Positions 43,522 to 53,138 of a stretch of 64,000 nt of DNA are shown here, piece after piece (within the stretch, counting starts at the first letter, position 1; each line of letters starts with the position of its first letter). The notes under the pieces were generated by a model that saw only the letters and a program-made list of their open reading frames with translations, was not told where the DNA came from and did not search any database. This DNA is from Legionella oakridgensis ATCC 33761 = DSM 21215 (GTDB lineage: Bacteria > Pseudomonadota > Gammaproteobacteria > Legionellales > Legionellaceae). The stretch is from NCBI RefSeq assembly GCF_000512355.1, contig NZ_CP004006.1:186001-250000 (forward strand). Reading direction: 5' to 3'. The position numbers and the translations under genes are program-made.

Positions 43522-43956
43522 TCAAACTACTTCAATTTCAACAGGAGCAAGACCTTTTATACCGAGTTTTTTAGCTGCAGCAAAGGATAAATCAATTAGC
43601 CTATTCGATAAAAAAGGACCTCGATCATTAATTCGAACCACAATCGACCGGCCATTATTAAGGTTTTTGACCCGTACTCGTGTAGCAAGTGGGAGTGTTG
43701 GATGAGCTGCTGTCATCGCATACATGTTGTAGCGCTCTCCGGTCGATGTTTTTTGATTCCGAGCGTGTGACCCATACCAGGAAGCAATTCCTTTTGCTTT
43801 GTAGTGTTTGGCAGACTTCATCACATAATATGTTTTCCCTCTGATCACATAGTGATCCGGACCATTAGATTGCTGATGCGTACAAGCAACCAGTAGTATT
43901 AGGAGTAAGCTTGTAATGAGTCGGTTAATGGTCAACAAAATCGCATAATAGTTCAT
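43522..43956 (-). CDS. rlpA: RlpA-like septal-ring lipoprotein
   Basis: A 144-residue protein with a lipoprotein signal (LLLILLVAC, cysteine 25) and one double-psi beta-barrel domain with GIASWYGSHARNQKTSTGER, TAAHPTLPLATRVRVKNLNN and VVRINDRGPF. RlpA binds or cleaves peptidoglycan lacking side chains at the division site. The C-terminal SPOR domain of the longer family members is absent, giving a short Legionella-type form. It is intact and marks the start of the more stable region. Confidence 0.9.
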   Translation of the reverse strand: MNYYAILLTINRLITSLLLILLVACTHQQSNGPDHYVIRGKTYYVMKSAKHYKAKGIASWYGSHARNQKTSTGERYNMYAMTAAHPTLPLATRVRVKNLNNGRSIVVRINDRGPFLSNRLIDLSFAAAKKLGIKGLAPVEIEVV

Positions 43957-44203
43957 AAAGTTATCTTCTACTTCCGCTACAGATATTTAAATATAAGTTT
44001 TAAATGTTATCGAGATGACCTTTATAAATAACTTAATTTTAAATATACATAATTAATAGATCGCAAGAAATAAAGATATTTCTTGCAAAGAAAATCGTCA
44101 ATGAGTAACACATTTGGCAAACTCTAACTAGAAGTGCGGCAAGCAAAATGCAGTATATTCATGTTCTTCGGAAACTTGAATAACTAGCAAAGGAGCTTGC
44201 CGC

Positions 44204-44290
44204 ATGAGGGATTATACTCAATTGTCGATGAAGGATCGACAACGCTTTTGTACTTATCTGCGCCTAGGGGGCAGATGTTTGATTTGCTAA
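44204..44290 (+). pseudogene. IS30-family transposase N-terminal remnant
   Basis: ATG 44204, behind AAGGAG, opens [23 protein letters not shown], which matches the start of IS30 transposases (YxQLSxxxR). The frame then runs into the 3' end of the GNAT gene on the other strand and stops at 44290. Only about 60 bases of the transposase are left. The gap 43957-44203 upstream includes the likely IS end and otherwise nothing. Confidence 0.6.
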
Positions 44291-44784
44291 CCAATCTTCA
44301 AAGGTTAATGCAAAACGAAAATGATCTTGCCAGATATTATTAACTTTTAAATAGCGAGGAGAAAAACCTTCTTTTAAAAACCATTTCTTGTTATCAGATG
44401 GATGGATGCAGAATTACCTGGTTGAATATTTGCTTCAATTCGATGTAAATCTAAAGAAGTGAATATCTCTTTAAGGACAAGTTTTAATGCCTGACTCATT
44501 AAGCCTTTTTTAGCATGATCTACCGATGCATAATAGCCTAAGTAAGCACTTTTAAAGACACCATGCATGATACCACTGATATTAAACACTCCAATAATCT
44601 GTTGATTGCTATCCCAGGCAATATAATATTGCTCACTCTCCAGTTGGCTTTTAGTTAAATAAGTTTGAAATTCTTCGGAAGAACAGGGCGCCGTTATAAA
44701 AGGAAAATGAAAATCGCGACTATTTTTCATTGTAGAAACAAATATGGCTTCATCCTGGGCGGAAGGTTCACGAAGTGTAATCAT
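44264..44784 (-). pseudogene. RimJ/RimL-type GNAT, frameshifted near the C-terminus
   Basis: From ATG 44784: MITLREPSAQDEAIFVSTMK, GYYASVDHAKKGLMSQALKL (acetyl-CoA loop) and [20 protein letters not shown], then a stop. One extra base in the A5 run at 44386-44390 continues as [20 protein letters not shown] and [18 protein letters not shown] to TAG 44264, the normal RimJ ending. Without it the last beta strands are missing. Confidence 0.75.
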
Positions 44785-44844
44785 TTCTAACTCAGTTAAT
44801 ATTAAAATTCTTTATTTAATTAAAATTGCAGTGATGTAGAGTAA

Positions 44845-45740
44845 TTAGGGTTTATTCAATCTTGCAGACATAAAGTCAATAAAATGTCGAACAGAAGGAA
44901 TCATATATCGTTTTGAAGGATAAATTAAATAGAGCGTTGCTGTTGGAACAGACCATTCGGGTAATAATCTGATTAATTCTCCAGAATCAAGTTCGGGTTG
45001 GCAATATTTTTGTGGCATGACAGTAACACCAAGACCAGCCAGGGCACTTCTTTTTAGTATTAGCCATTCATCACTTTGTATTAGTGGATTGATGGTAATA
45101 GATAATTGTTGGGCTGTTTTTTGATGTTTAATGCTCCATTGTAATGCACCATCTGCACGCGACTTAAATAATGTTTTTGCTTGAGGTAAATCTTGAGGGG
45201 TTATGACTGGTGGATTATATTTTAAATAATCTGGGCTGGTAACCAGAATATGTTCAGATGGCCCAAGATTGATTGCAATCAAGGAAGAGTCAGTTAGGGG
45301 ATACGTTTGAAATCGTATTGCGACATCAATGCCTTCCTGATTCAGATCAACAAATCGTTCTGTTGCGATTAAGTTAATTTGTATCTCGGGATATTGGTGC
45401 ATAAAATCAATCAGATACTGACCAAATTGAAACTGGGAAAATAAAGTGGGGCAGCTGATTCGGATACGTCCTGATGGCTTTTCTCTGACGTGTAATATAG
45501 TCCTATATGCCGCTTCTGATTCTTGCATGATGCTTTGACAATGCTGATAAAATGCCTGCCCCAATTCAGTTAAAGATAGGGAGCGGGTGGTACGATACAA
45601 CAATTTTACCTGCAAGTTTTTTCAAGTTTGGAAATACGCCTGCTGAGTATCGATTTATTAATTCCTAGGGATATGCTGGCTTTGGTAAAACTACCATGCT
45701 CAACTACCGTGAAAAAATAATACATGTCATTTAAATCCAT
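44845..45740 (-). pseudogene. LysR-type regulator, frameshifted after the DNA-binding domain
   Basis: ATG 45740 gives the helix-turn-helix MDLNDMYYFFTVVEHGSFTK, ASISLGINKSILSRRISKLE and then a stop. One extra base in the T6 run at 45617-45622 (A6 on the coding strand) joins it to NLQVKLLYRTTRSLSLTELG and the complete effector domain to 44845. It faces the azoreductase gene across a short divergent promoter (45741-45852) and would be its regulator. The 256-residue frame alone lacks the DNA-binding part. Confidence 0.8.
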
Positions 45741-45852
45741 CAGGGCTCCTAATTACTGTTGCAAATAAAGCAACAGTAAATGTTATTTTATAATAATTAT
45801 CTTTTAAATAGAAACTATATACTTATACTAGGTAAACATACTGGATTAAGTC

Positions 45853-46542
45853 ATGAAAACATTAGCTATCGATTCAAGCATGATGGGACAACATTCTGTT
45901 TCAAGGCAGCTGATGCGTTATTTTATCGAACGTGATCAATCAGAAATCAAATACAGAAATTTGGTCGAAGAAAATCCCGCCCATTTATCTCTTGAATTCA
46001 TAGAAAAGAATACAATTGATAATTCAATGATTGATGAAACTACTTATCAAATTAATCTGTCTAAGATTTATTTAAATGAATTTCTGGAAGCCGAACGATT
46101 GGTTATAGCAGCACCCATGTATAATTTTTCCATCCCTTCGGTTTTGAAAGCATGGATTGACCGGATTATGATAGCGGGAAAAACTTTTAAATATACAGAG
46201 CAGGGTCCAATTGGTTTAGCTGGTGAGAAAAAAGTTTATATTATATCTACTCGTGGTGGTGAGTATGAAATATTACCAAGTCTTAAAGCGATGGATCATC
46301 AAGAAAACTATCTGGTGACTGTTTTTAATTTCCTGGGAATTCATGATATTAGGTTCATTCGTGCCGAAGGAGTGAACAGGGGAAAAGATAAAAAACTAGC
46401 TGCTATCAATCAAGCTTATCAACAAATTGATAAGATAGTATCAATGGAATGGGAATATCCGGGCTCTTTCTCAAATCAGGGGAGAGGTGATCATTCTAAT
46501 TTGAAGAGCGACAGTCAGAAAAGCTGTATGTCATGTTGTTAG
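45853..46542 (+). CDS. azoR: FMN-dependent NADH-azoreductase-like flavodoxin-fold protein
   Basis: A 229-residue protein of the AzoR/NQO1-like flavodoxin family: SSMMGQHSVSRQLM binds FMN phosphate, APMYNFSIPSVLKAWIDRIM is the family signature, and STRGGEY lies on the flavin. AzoR reduces quinones and azo compounds by two electrons. The tail after residue 200 ends CMSCC, an unusual cysteine-rich end. It is divergent from the LysR-type gene, a common pair in which the regulator responds to quinones or similar electrophiles. Confidence 0.9.
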   Translation: MKTLAIDSSMMGQHSVSRQLMRYFIERDQSEIKYRNLVEENPAHLSLEFIEKNTIDNSMIDETTYQINLSKIYLNEFLEAERLVIAAPMYNFSIPSVLKAWIDRIMIAGKTFKYTEQGPIGLAGEKKVYIISTRGGEYEILPSLKAMDHQENYLVTVFNFLGIHDIRFIRAEGVNRGKDKKLAAINQAYQQIDKIVSMEWEYPGSFSNQGRGDHSNLKSDSQKSCMSCC

Positions 46543-46599
46543 GAAACTTGAAAATAGCGGCATATTGTCACCGAAGTAGTGTTATGCAAGATGATTGGT

Positions 46600-47220
46600 T
46601 CAATCTATAATCGCTTGATAGACAAGTGTCTGAAAGTGTCGCAGTATCATCGAAAAATTAAGCATTGCTTGTGTGAAAAACAGCCCAATTAATTCTTCTT
46701 TAGGATCTATCCAATAATAGGTTTTCGCGGCACCAGCCCACCCATACTCACCAACGGAACCTATTATTCCAGATTTTGCAACATCAACCATGACTCTAGA
46801 GCCCAATCCAAAACCATATCCCATCAATTTTGCATCAGAAGCAAAACCAATAGGTAAAAATTCTGAGGGCAGATGATTCATATGCATTAACTCGAGTGTT
46901 TTCCGACTTAAAATACGTTTTCCATCGAGTTGACCTTGATTTAATAACATTTGCGAAAAGCGAAAAAAATCTTCTACAGTCGATACCAATCCATATCCAC
47001 CTCGCCTGAAATTAGGGTTATCAATTGGTGATGATGCTGAAATATCCATTCTCTCATTAATTTTCTGGTGATAATAAATTATTTTTTCGATATAAATCAT
47101 TGACAGAAAAATCCTCATAAATATCATAAACCAACCCTGACGTATGCGTCAGTAAATGCTGAATCGTAACAGGCTGCTTTAGATCCACTAACCGTTCCAC
47201 ACTAGTGGCATCTTTTTATA
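46600..47220 (-). pseudogene. Serine hydrolase (beta-lactamase/EstB family) remnant
   Basis: The right part encodes ERLVDLKQPVTIQHLLTHTS GLVYDIYEDF, typical of class C-like serine hydrolases, and the left part RGGYGLVSTVEDFFRFSQML then WAGAAKTYYWIDPKEELIGL, the C-terminal half. The two are in different frames and about 80 residues between them, plus the SxxK region, are missing. It is a decayed gene by deletion. Confidence 0.7.
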
Positions 47221-47311
47221 ATACCTTAAGCTGCGCAAACGCAGGAATATAATTTGATACTGGATCAAGTAAATCACATTGGTGCTATTTATCGATTATG
47301 AGATCTATTTT

Positions 47312-47956
47312 ATGTCAATTAAATTAATTATTGTCCTTGGTTACACACTAAATAGGGATTGTTCGATACAGCCCATTTTACAATCTAGATTAGATAAGGC
47401 TATTTTACTTTACCAAAAAGAGGATAATATTTTGGTTTGTGGTAATGGGCCGCCCAAGGCTTTGGTTCCAGAACCATGCCAAAAAACCACGGAAGCAGAG
47501 GCAATGAAAAATTATCTGATTGCAAAAGGAATTCCTGCAGAAAAAATCTATAAGGAGGAACAATCTACTACCACGTTTGGTAACGCCTATTATGGTTATT
47601 TGACTATAAAGAACAACAAACTTTTTCCTAAATCAATTTTTATTATTTCAAATCAATTTCACTTTCCTCTTGTTAAATACAGCTTTGACAAAGTTTTTGG
47701 AAATAGCTTTTCTTATTCATTTCATGCCGTATCTGACGTTGATCTGCCTATAGAAAAAGAGATGACAGAATGGAAAAGGATTATTCAGGGTATGGTTGAT
47801 AATTGCTATCCGCAGTTATTTAATGGAGTCAATGATGGAGATATTGATGCAATTACATCAATCATTGAACGCCCAAGGAACAATAATTTTGAGCGCTGTG
47901 TAAAAACTTTATTGAATTTAAAAGAAGAAAATGTAGATCTTTCTGATTTCATTTAA
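47312..47956 (+). CDS. YdcF/DUF218 family protein
   Basis: A 214-residue protein with the DUF218 pattern: IIVLGYTLNRDCSIQPILQS RLDKAILLY, then ILVCGNGP, TEAEAMKNYLIAKGIPAEKI and EEQSTTTFGNAYYG, ending in the IISNQFH segment. YdcF of E. coli binds S-adenosylmethionine; related SanA/ElyC proteins act in envelope maintenance. There is no membrane anchor here. ATG 47312 is preferred over earlier in-frame codons because it starts at the conserved first strand. Confidence 0.8.
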   Translation: MSIKLIIVLGYTLNRDCSIQPILQSRLDKAILLYQKEDNILVCGNGPPKALVPEPCQKTTEAEAMKNYLIAKGIPAEKIYKEEQSTTTFGNAYYGYLTIKNNKLFPKSIFIISNQFHFPLVKYSFDKVFGNSFSYSFHAVSDVDLPIEKEMTEWKRIIQGMVDNCYPQLFNGVNDGDIDAITSIIERPRNNNFERCVKTLLNLKEENVDLSDFI

Positions 47957-48021
47957 TGTTACGTCGGTAAAGTGTATGCTAAAATCTGAATCCATTAAGC
48001 GAGTGGTTTTATCTATATCGT

Positions 48022-48159
48022 TTAATACCAGTCCAACCATTTTTGAGTGTTGTTGTTCCGATAATAAGCTTCAAACAATGACGCAGGTTTTTGCCAATAA
48101 GGCATCGACTGGAAGGGGGATGCTGGATAGTCCTGTCTTAATAAACATTTCAATTGAAA
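48022..48159 (-). pseudogene. In-frame coding tail after the GrpB-GNAT stop
   Basis: Directly after TGA at 48160-48162 the same frame stays open for 45 codons (RQDYPASPFQSMPYWQKPAS LFEAYYRNNN TQKWLDWY) and has a protein-like composition. It is either a remnant of a different gene or a lost extension of the GNAT protein. I do not recognise it. Frames on the opposite strand here are shadows. Confidence 0.3.
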
Positions 48160-49121
48160 TCATAATACTTTCCCTACCGCAGTATCTCGAGCATCACTTT
48201 CATAGCCATCAGGGTCATCAAATGGCATATCGATATAACCATTTTTTCTATAAAATTTTAGTGCATCTGGTGATGACTCGACGTGCAAACTATGATTCCC
48301 TTGGCTTTTGAGCCACTGTTCACATAATGCCAAAAACCGGCTACCGTATCGATGGTTTCTTTTTGTCTCATCAATAACAATGATACGCAAAGCGGCTCTT
48401 TTGTGTGGCCATAATTGCAGATGGGCATAACCAATGATGTCGCCACTTCCTTGAAATAAGACAAAATGAACATGAGCATCATGCTCAAAAGTCCAGGTGT
48501 AAGGGTCAGAAAGCCCTGCTTTGTCAAAAAATAGAATTGTCTGAAATGGCGTACTTTATTCCATTCACGGGCTGTTAATGCCTTAACCATTCTTAATCCA
48601 TTAAACCCAGCTTTTTTATCAATTGCTGTAATAAAGTTTTCTTTTCCCAAACAATAGGCGGTAATATCATAGGGATATTGATGTGCCAACTCTTTTTTTA
48701 AATGCGCATAAGCTTTTCTGTCGTCTGGATGTGCTCTCATCCAGTTCCTAAATTTTAAATGTCGCTCGATTTCGGGGTTTCCAAGCTCAAAAATATGAGC
48801 ATGATGAGTTCGTAGATTATCTCCCTTTTGGAAATAGCGACGAAAAAGAATCCCATATTCTCCTTTTGCTTCATAGCCAAGTGCTTGCATGGCAGCATTG
48901 GCACTATCTACTTTATCGAGCTCCAAAACAACAGGAATCATATCGATGATTGGTTTTGCAGCTAAATCAGGTACTGAGGTGGAGCCAATATGATGAATTT
49001 CAATGCAATTATTGCCTAATGCTTTTTTAATTTTCTTTGCTTCTTGCTCAAATTGCAGAGGCCAATTGAAATCATAAGGAACCACTTCGATAAGTCGTTG
49101 TTTTTGTTTGACTGACATCAT
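48160..49121 (-). pseudogene. GrpB (UPF0157) - GNAT fusion protein, frameshifted in the GNAT part
   Basis: Residues 1-175 are a GrpB/UPF0157 nucleotidyltransferase-like domain (EIHHIGSTSVPDLAAKPIID, then HHAHIFELGNPEIERHLKFR). A GNAT domain starts at about 180 (RMVKALTAREWNKVRHFRQF) and, after one added base in the A6 run at 48536-48541 (T6 on the coding strand), continues as FDKAGLSDPYTWTFEHDAHV, HKRAALRIIVIDETKRNHRYGSRFLAL in two steps and YRKNGYIDMPFDD to 48160. Fusions of these two domains are known in gammaproteobacteria. The GrpB half may still be made. Confidence 0.75.
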
Positions 49122-49222
49122 TTATTATCCCTCTTGAATACGCTGAACTATTTCATTAACAAATGTCGTGACTTCTTGATAGGTTTTGTTAGTCAAGTCA
49201 TGGACTATTCGGGCTCTTCTTT

Positions 49223-50986
49223 TCATTCCTCAGGTAAAAACCCACCTACCTGAGCATCCCACAGGGTTTTGTACAAACCGCCAAGATTCAATAGTTCATG
49301 ATGCGTCCCATCTTCAACAATATGGCCTTTATCGAATACTAAAATTCGGTCCATCTGCAACAGAGTAGATAAACGATGAGCAACTATCAGGGTTGTTTTG
49401 CCTTGCATCAATATCCAGAGACTGTCTTGAATGTTAGATTCTGTAATGGAATCCAGCTGAGATGTAGCTTCGTCCAGCATTAAAATTGGAGCATTTTTTA
49501 AGATGGCTCGTGCAATGGCAATGCGCTGGCGCTGACCACCTGAAAGCTTGACTCCACGTTCACCGACCAAGGTCTCATAACCTTCTGGCAAAAGACTGAT
49601 GAACTCATGAGCATGGGCTTTCTTGGAAGCTAAAATAACCTCCTCATCCGAAGCTTCTGTCTTGCCATAACGAATATTATCCATCAAGCTTCGATGAAAA
49701 AGCGTTGGGTCTTGAGGAATCATAGCAATGGCTTGTCTTAAACTTTCTTGAGTCACATCGGATAGGTTTTGTCCATCGATGAGAATTTCCCCGTCTACTA
49801 GCTCATAAAGTCGTAAAATCAAATTTACAAACGTGGATTTGCCACTGCCTGAATAGCCTACCAAACCCACTTTTTGTCCCCCTGCAATCGTTACGGACTT
49901 ATTTTGGAACAGAGAATAACCACCTTGGTAATGAAATTTTACCTTGGAAAATTCAATTTTCCCTTGAGTGACGACTAATTGGGATGCATTGTTTTTATTC
50001 TTAATTTCATGCGGGATCACTAAGGCATTTAAACTTTGTTTTGCTTTGCCTAAGGCTTGGTTAAATTGATCCACTTGGTACATGGTGTACCACATCATAT
50101 GGCCCAATTCCATGGAAATTCCAAGAATTAAAGCAAAATCCCCAATGCTTACAAGACCTTTGCTATACAAATGGATTAAAGTAAAAGAAGCCAAACCCAT
50201 CATTACCGCAATCATTCCACCTTGTGCACAACATAACAAAACAATAAAAAGTTCTTTTCTTTGAAAAGCTCGTTGCACCAAGCGGAAGAAATGGTTCATG
50301 CGCTCTACTTCATAGATTTTTCGTGAAAAAATACGAATATTGGATTGATTAGCCAGGCTATCCACCAATTGCCCAGAAAGCTGCGATTCGGAGCTGGCAT
50401 GATCGTGAGACTTATGGACCAATTGCGCCGACATCCAAATACTAAATGAGGCAAAGGCAATGAACCAGAGGAATAAAATATAAAAAAACAAGGCATTAAC
50501 ATAATAGGCTGTAATAAATGAAACCACCAGCAATGAAGCACCACGAAGAAAATCCACAGACACGCGATGCAAAATAATTTCAAGATTATCAGCAAGGGTC
50601 GTAATTTGATCAGCAATTCGCCCAGATAAATTATCCTGAAAAAATTGCGTACTTCCTCCTAACACATACTCAAACGTTTGGCTAATGATTTGGTTTTTGA
50701 TAACCGCTTCATATTTATAGTTCAAGTACCCAAGCGTTCGCCAGGTTACATTGTCAAAAACAATAAAGTTCAATACCAGTAATCCAGCGATCCAATACAA
50801 AGAGGATATGTCCTGAGTTGTCGTTGCGGCCAAAGTATTAATGAAAGACTTAATTAATAAACTATTAAACGGCCCCCAAAACCCAGCTAATAGAGCAAGC
50901 AGAATAAATAAAATCACTATGTTTCTATAAGGTTTTAAAAAATGCCACGTAAAAGAGCTCAATCGATTAGGTAAACGATTAGTCAT
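49223..50986 (-). CDS. ABC transporter, fused permease-ATPase (MsbA/exporter type)
   Basis: A 587-residue half-transporter. About six membrane helices lie in residues 20-310; the ATPase follows with Walker A GYSGSGKS (near 380), the signature LSGGQRQR, Walker B ILMLDEATS and the H-loop VAHRLST. It would act as a homodimer exporting lipids, peptides or drugs. It is intact despite lying among several broken genes. Its ATG overlaps the end of a shortened ATPase-like frame upstream (50979-51233). Confidence 0.93.
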   Translation of the reverse strand: MTNRLPNRLSSFTWHFLKPYRNIVILFILLALLAGFWGPFNSLLIKSFINTLAATTTQDISSLYWIAGLLVLNFIVFDNVTWRTLGYLNYKYEAVIKNQIISQTFEYVLGGSTQFFQDNLSGRIADQITTLADNLEIILHRVSVDFLRGASLLVVSFITAYYVNALFFYILFLWFIAFASFSIWMSAQLVHKSHDHASSESQLSGQLVDSLANQSNIRIFSRKIYEVERMNHFFRLVQRAFQRKELFIVLLCCAQGGMIAVMMGLASFTLIHLYSKGLVSIGDFALILGISMELGHMMWYTMYQVDQFNQALGKAKQSLNALVIPHEIKNKNNASQLVVTQGKIEFSKVKFHYQGGYSLFQNKSVTIAGGQKVGLVGYSGSGKSTFVNLILRLYELVDGEILIDGQNLSDVTQESLRQAIAMIPQDPTLFHRSLMDNIRYGKTEASDEEVILASKKAHAHEFISLLPEGYETLVGERGVKLSGGQRQRIAIARAILKNAPILMLDEATSQLDSITESNIQDSLWILMQGKTTLIVAHRLSTLLQMDRILVFDKGHIVEDGTHHELLNLGGLYKTLWDAQVGGFLPEE

Positions 50987-51233
50987 GATGGATTACCTCG
51001 AAAAAATGTGCATCATTGAAACAAGGTATCCTCCTTTGATGAGTTTGATATTTGATTTCAATGTGAATGGAATCTAAAAAAGAATGATAGAAGGATGAAT
51101 TACTTCCTGAGCCAGGACGGCTAATTAGTGCAATGCGATCGTCAACATGGATTTCACTACGAAAGTCTTGAAAACAGGTTTTATGAGGATAAATAAGACT
51201 TAGATCTTTAAATTGAATCGGTTTATAGTGCAT
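50979..51233 (-). pseudogene. Degraded ABC ATPase fragment
   Basis: An 84-residue frame starts MHYKPIQFKDLSLIYPHKTC, the beginning of an ABC ATPase domain (ABC-F-like), and then has ISRPGSGSNSSF where Walker A GRNGSGKSS is expected: the key Lys is lost. The remaining 50 residues do not follow the family and the frame ends inside the next gene's start. It is a remnant of a second ATPase, perhaps kept only for translational coupling to the exporter. Confidence 0.55.
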
Positions 51234-51656
51234 GATTTACTCTTAAGTATGTCGTTTTGGACAATAAAAAACACAAAGTCAAAAATGACTTGTTCACTTT
51301 GCCCTATAGACGGGCGTACTTAAGATGTAATTTTCATGGCTTTTTAAACCTAATTTATGATGGTTTTTCCAATTAATCCTAATTTTAAATTAAAACCATT
51401 GAATATATCAAGAAAAATGATAAATAATATTCCTTTTTGTGTATTTTAAATACCCTTTCATTCACAACATTTTTACTAAATATTTTCCTTGATCTAAATA
51501 ATCTGATGCAAAGGATGCCCTCCTCTAACTACTAATGATTTGCTTTATGCGCTCCTGAACGGTTTGAATACGTTGTATGGTCACTGGACCATCATTCACG
51601 GATTTCTCCTTTAAGACACCATGGGGTCACCCATTAAAAAGTCTTGGTCGGGCTAG
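51234..51656. other. Gene-free stretch of 423 bases
   Basis: AT-rich DNA that should hold the promoter of the leftward ABC genes. The only sign of coding is a 24-codon minus-strand frame at 51525-51599 (GTG start, behind AAAGGAG, reading VNDGPVTIQRIQTVQERIKQ), too short to call a gene. No hairpin or repeat of note was seen. Confidence 0.4.
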
Positions 51657-52025
51657 TTAAAACATCCCATCGTGGTTGGGAGAGTCCGTAGATATCTCTT
51701 GTCCAAGATCCCAGAACTCTATAATCCTTCCATTCTTGAAACGAAATAAATGCACAACAGCCATGCCTGGCTCTTTTGGATTGAAAATAATATGAGAATG
51801 TACTGCTACCATGTCGCCATCTTCGAGAGCATGCTTGATAATGAACTGCTTGTTAGGTTGTTTTTCATGGGATTCCTTCATTGCTTTTTTTAGAGCGGGA
51901 AATCCCGATGCGAAGTACATGCTGTGGTGCATCCCTTTCGTGTTTACATACTTCTCATAAGCTTCGTCGATTTTTCCTTCAACAACTTTATTTAGGAAAT
52001 TGATAGCAGATTCTTTATTTTTCAT
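51657..52025 (-). CDS. SnoaL-like (NTF2-fold) protein
   Basis: A 122-residue NTF2-fold protein: MKNKESAINFLNKVVEGKID is the first helix, EDGDMVAVHSHIIFNP and GMAVVHLFRFKNGRIIEFWD are the typical SnoaL strands. Members are small polyketide cyclases, isomerases or of unknown role. ATG 52025, 6 bases after AAGGA, is the likely start; the frame before it belongs to a VOC remnant whose stop codon overlaps this ribosome site. The function is not known. Confidence 0.85.
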   Translation of the reverse strand: MKNKESAINFLNKVVEGKIDEAYEKYVNTKGMHHSMYFASGFPALKKAMKESHEKQPNKQFIIKHALEDGDMVAVHSHIIFNPKEPGMAVVHLFRFKNGRIIEFWDLGQEISTDSPNHDGMF

Positions 52026-52027
52026 TC

Positions 52028-52145
52028 TCAATCCTTTTTATTCCTGCAATATGAAAAGATATTTCCGGCAGGATCCTTGAACCATATAATGCTTAGGCCA
52101 TTCGAGGTATCATTGCTTTTTTCAGCTCATCAGCATCAATCTTTT
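52028..52145 (-). pseudogene. VOC/glyoxalase-family C-terminal remnant
   Basis: The minus strand reads KSNDTSNGLSIIWFKDPAGN IFSYCRNKKD then TGA at 52028. The phrase WFKDPAGNIFSY is the usual end of VOC-fold (glyoxalase/bleomycin resistance) proteins. The rest of the domain is missing. It lies between two leftward genes of related function. Confidence 0.55.
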
Positions 52146-52151
52146 AGCATA

Positions 52152-53033
52152 TTAGTCCTCTGTTTCATATTCTTCTCCTGCCTTTCTAAGATCCTCAATA
52201 TCTATCTTCTTCATTTTAAGCATTGCTGGCGTTGTTTTTTCAGGATTCTTCGACATCAGCTCGTTCATATTTTCTGGAAGTATCTGCCAGCTGACTCCAT
52301 ATTTGTCCTTAATCCAACCACATTGCTCTGACTCAGGAACTGCGGATAATTTCTCCCAGAAATAGTCAATCTCTTTTTGGTTCTTACAGTTGACTATGAA
52401 TGCAATGGCTTCATTGAATTTGAACTCATGAGACTGGGCAGAATCCATTGCACCAAACTTCTGTTCTCCCAATTCAAAGAAAGCATGAGCGACTGTCCCA
52501 TCTTTGTCGGGTGTTTGATTCTGGTACCTGAATATTTCCTCTACGTTTGAGTTGGGAAAAATCGAAACATAGAAATTCATGGCTTCCTCAGCCTTGCCGC
52601 AAAGATCTTTTGTGAACATCAGGTGCGGTATTATTTTCTGTTCTAGGCGTATTTCATTAAAGAAGATTATTTGCCAGGAAACTCCATACTTATCCTGTAT
52701 CCATCCATATCTTGGACTAAAGGGGTATTCGCCGAGTTCCATGAGTATTTTTCCATCGAGAGAGAGCTTTTCCCATAATTCATCGACTTCTTTGGCTGAT
52801 CTGCATGATATTGTAAATGATATCGAGGGATTTAGTTTGAAAAATGGCCCTGCAGAGATTGCCATGAATTCGAAGCCCATTATTTTGAAACCAACGATGT
52901 CCACATCTCCTGAAGGCGTGTTATGTATATGGCTCGTAAATGTAACCGCCGAATCGTCAAAAACGGATGTGTAAAACTCTGCTGCCTCAATGGCTTCCTT
53001 GTCAAACCATAAATGCGGAACTATTTTCTGCAT
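52152..53033 (-). CDS. Tandem PhnB-like VOC-fold protein
   Basis: A 293-residue protein made of two 3-demethylubiquinone-9 3-methyltransferase-like (PhnB) VOC domains. Each has the start P-HLWFDKEAIEAAEFYTSVF / HLMFTKDLCGKAEEAMNFYV and the end YGWIQDKYGVSWQI / CGWIKDKYGVSWQI. Despite the Pfam name these are not methyltransferases; their function is unclear, with some possibly binding metals or small ligands. The last 40 residues (MKKIDIEDLRKAGEEYETED) are a charged helix. It is intact and reads toward the SnoaL gene. Confidence 0.88.
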   Translation of the reverse strand: MQKIVPHLWFDKEAIEAAEFYTSVFDDSAVTFTSHIHNTPSGDVDIVGFKIMGFEFMAISAGPFFKLNPSISFTISCRSAKEVDELWEKLSLDGKILMELGEYPFSPRYGWIQDKYGVSWQIIFFNEIRLEQKIIPHLMFTKDLCGKAEEAMNFYVSIFPNSNVEEIFRYQNQTPDKDGTVAHAFFELGEQKFGAMDSAQSHEFKFNEAIAFIVNCKNQKEIDYFWEKLSAVPESEQCGWIKDKYGVSWQILPENMNELMSKNPEKTTPAMLKMKKIDIEDLRKAGEEYETED

Positions 53034-53138
53034 ATTCCTGCCCCTTGATTTAATAACTGTCTAATCTTGATCAATAATCATCTATTTAAACGCCACTGAT
53101 CATTGCAATTGGTGGAAGTTTTATTAAGTATTGCTGAT

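Noticed and set aside
47976-48311. A 111-residue + strand protein
   Set aside because: It overlaps the minus-strand GNAT end and its in-frame tail, which have much better protein character.
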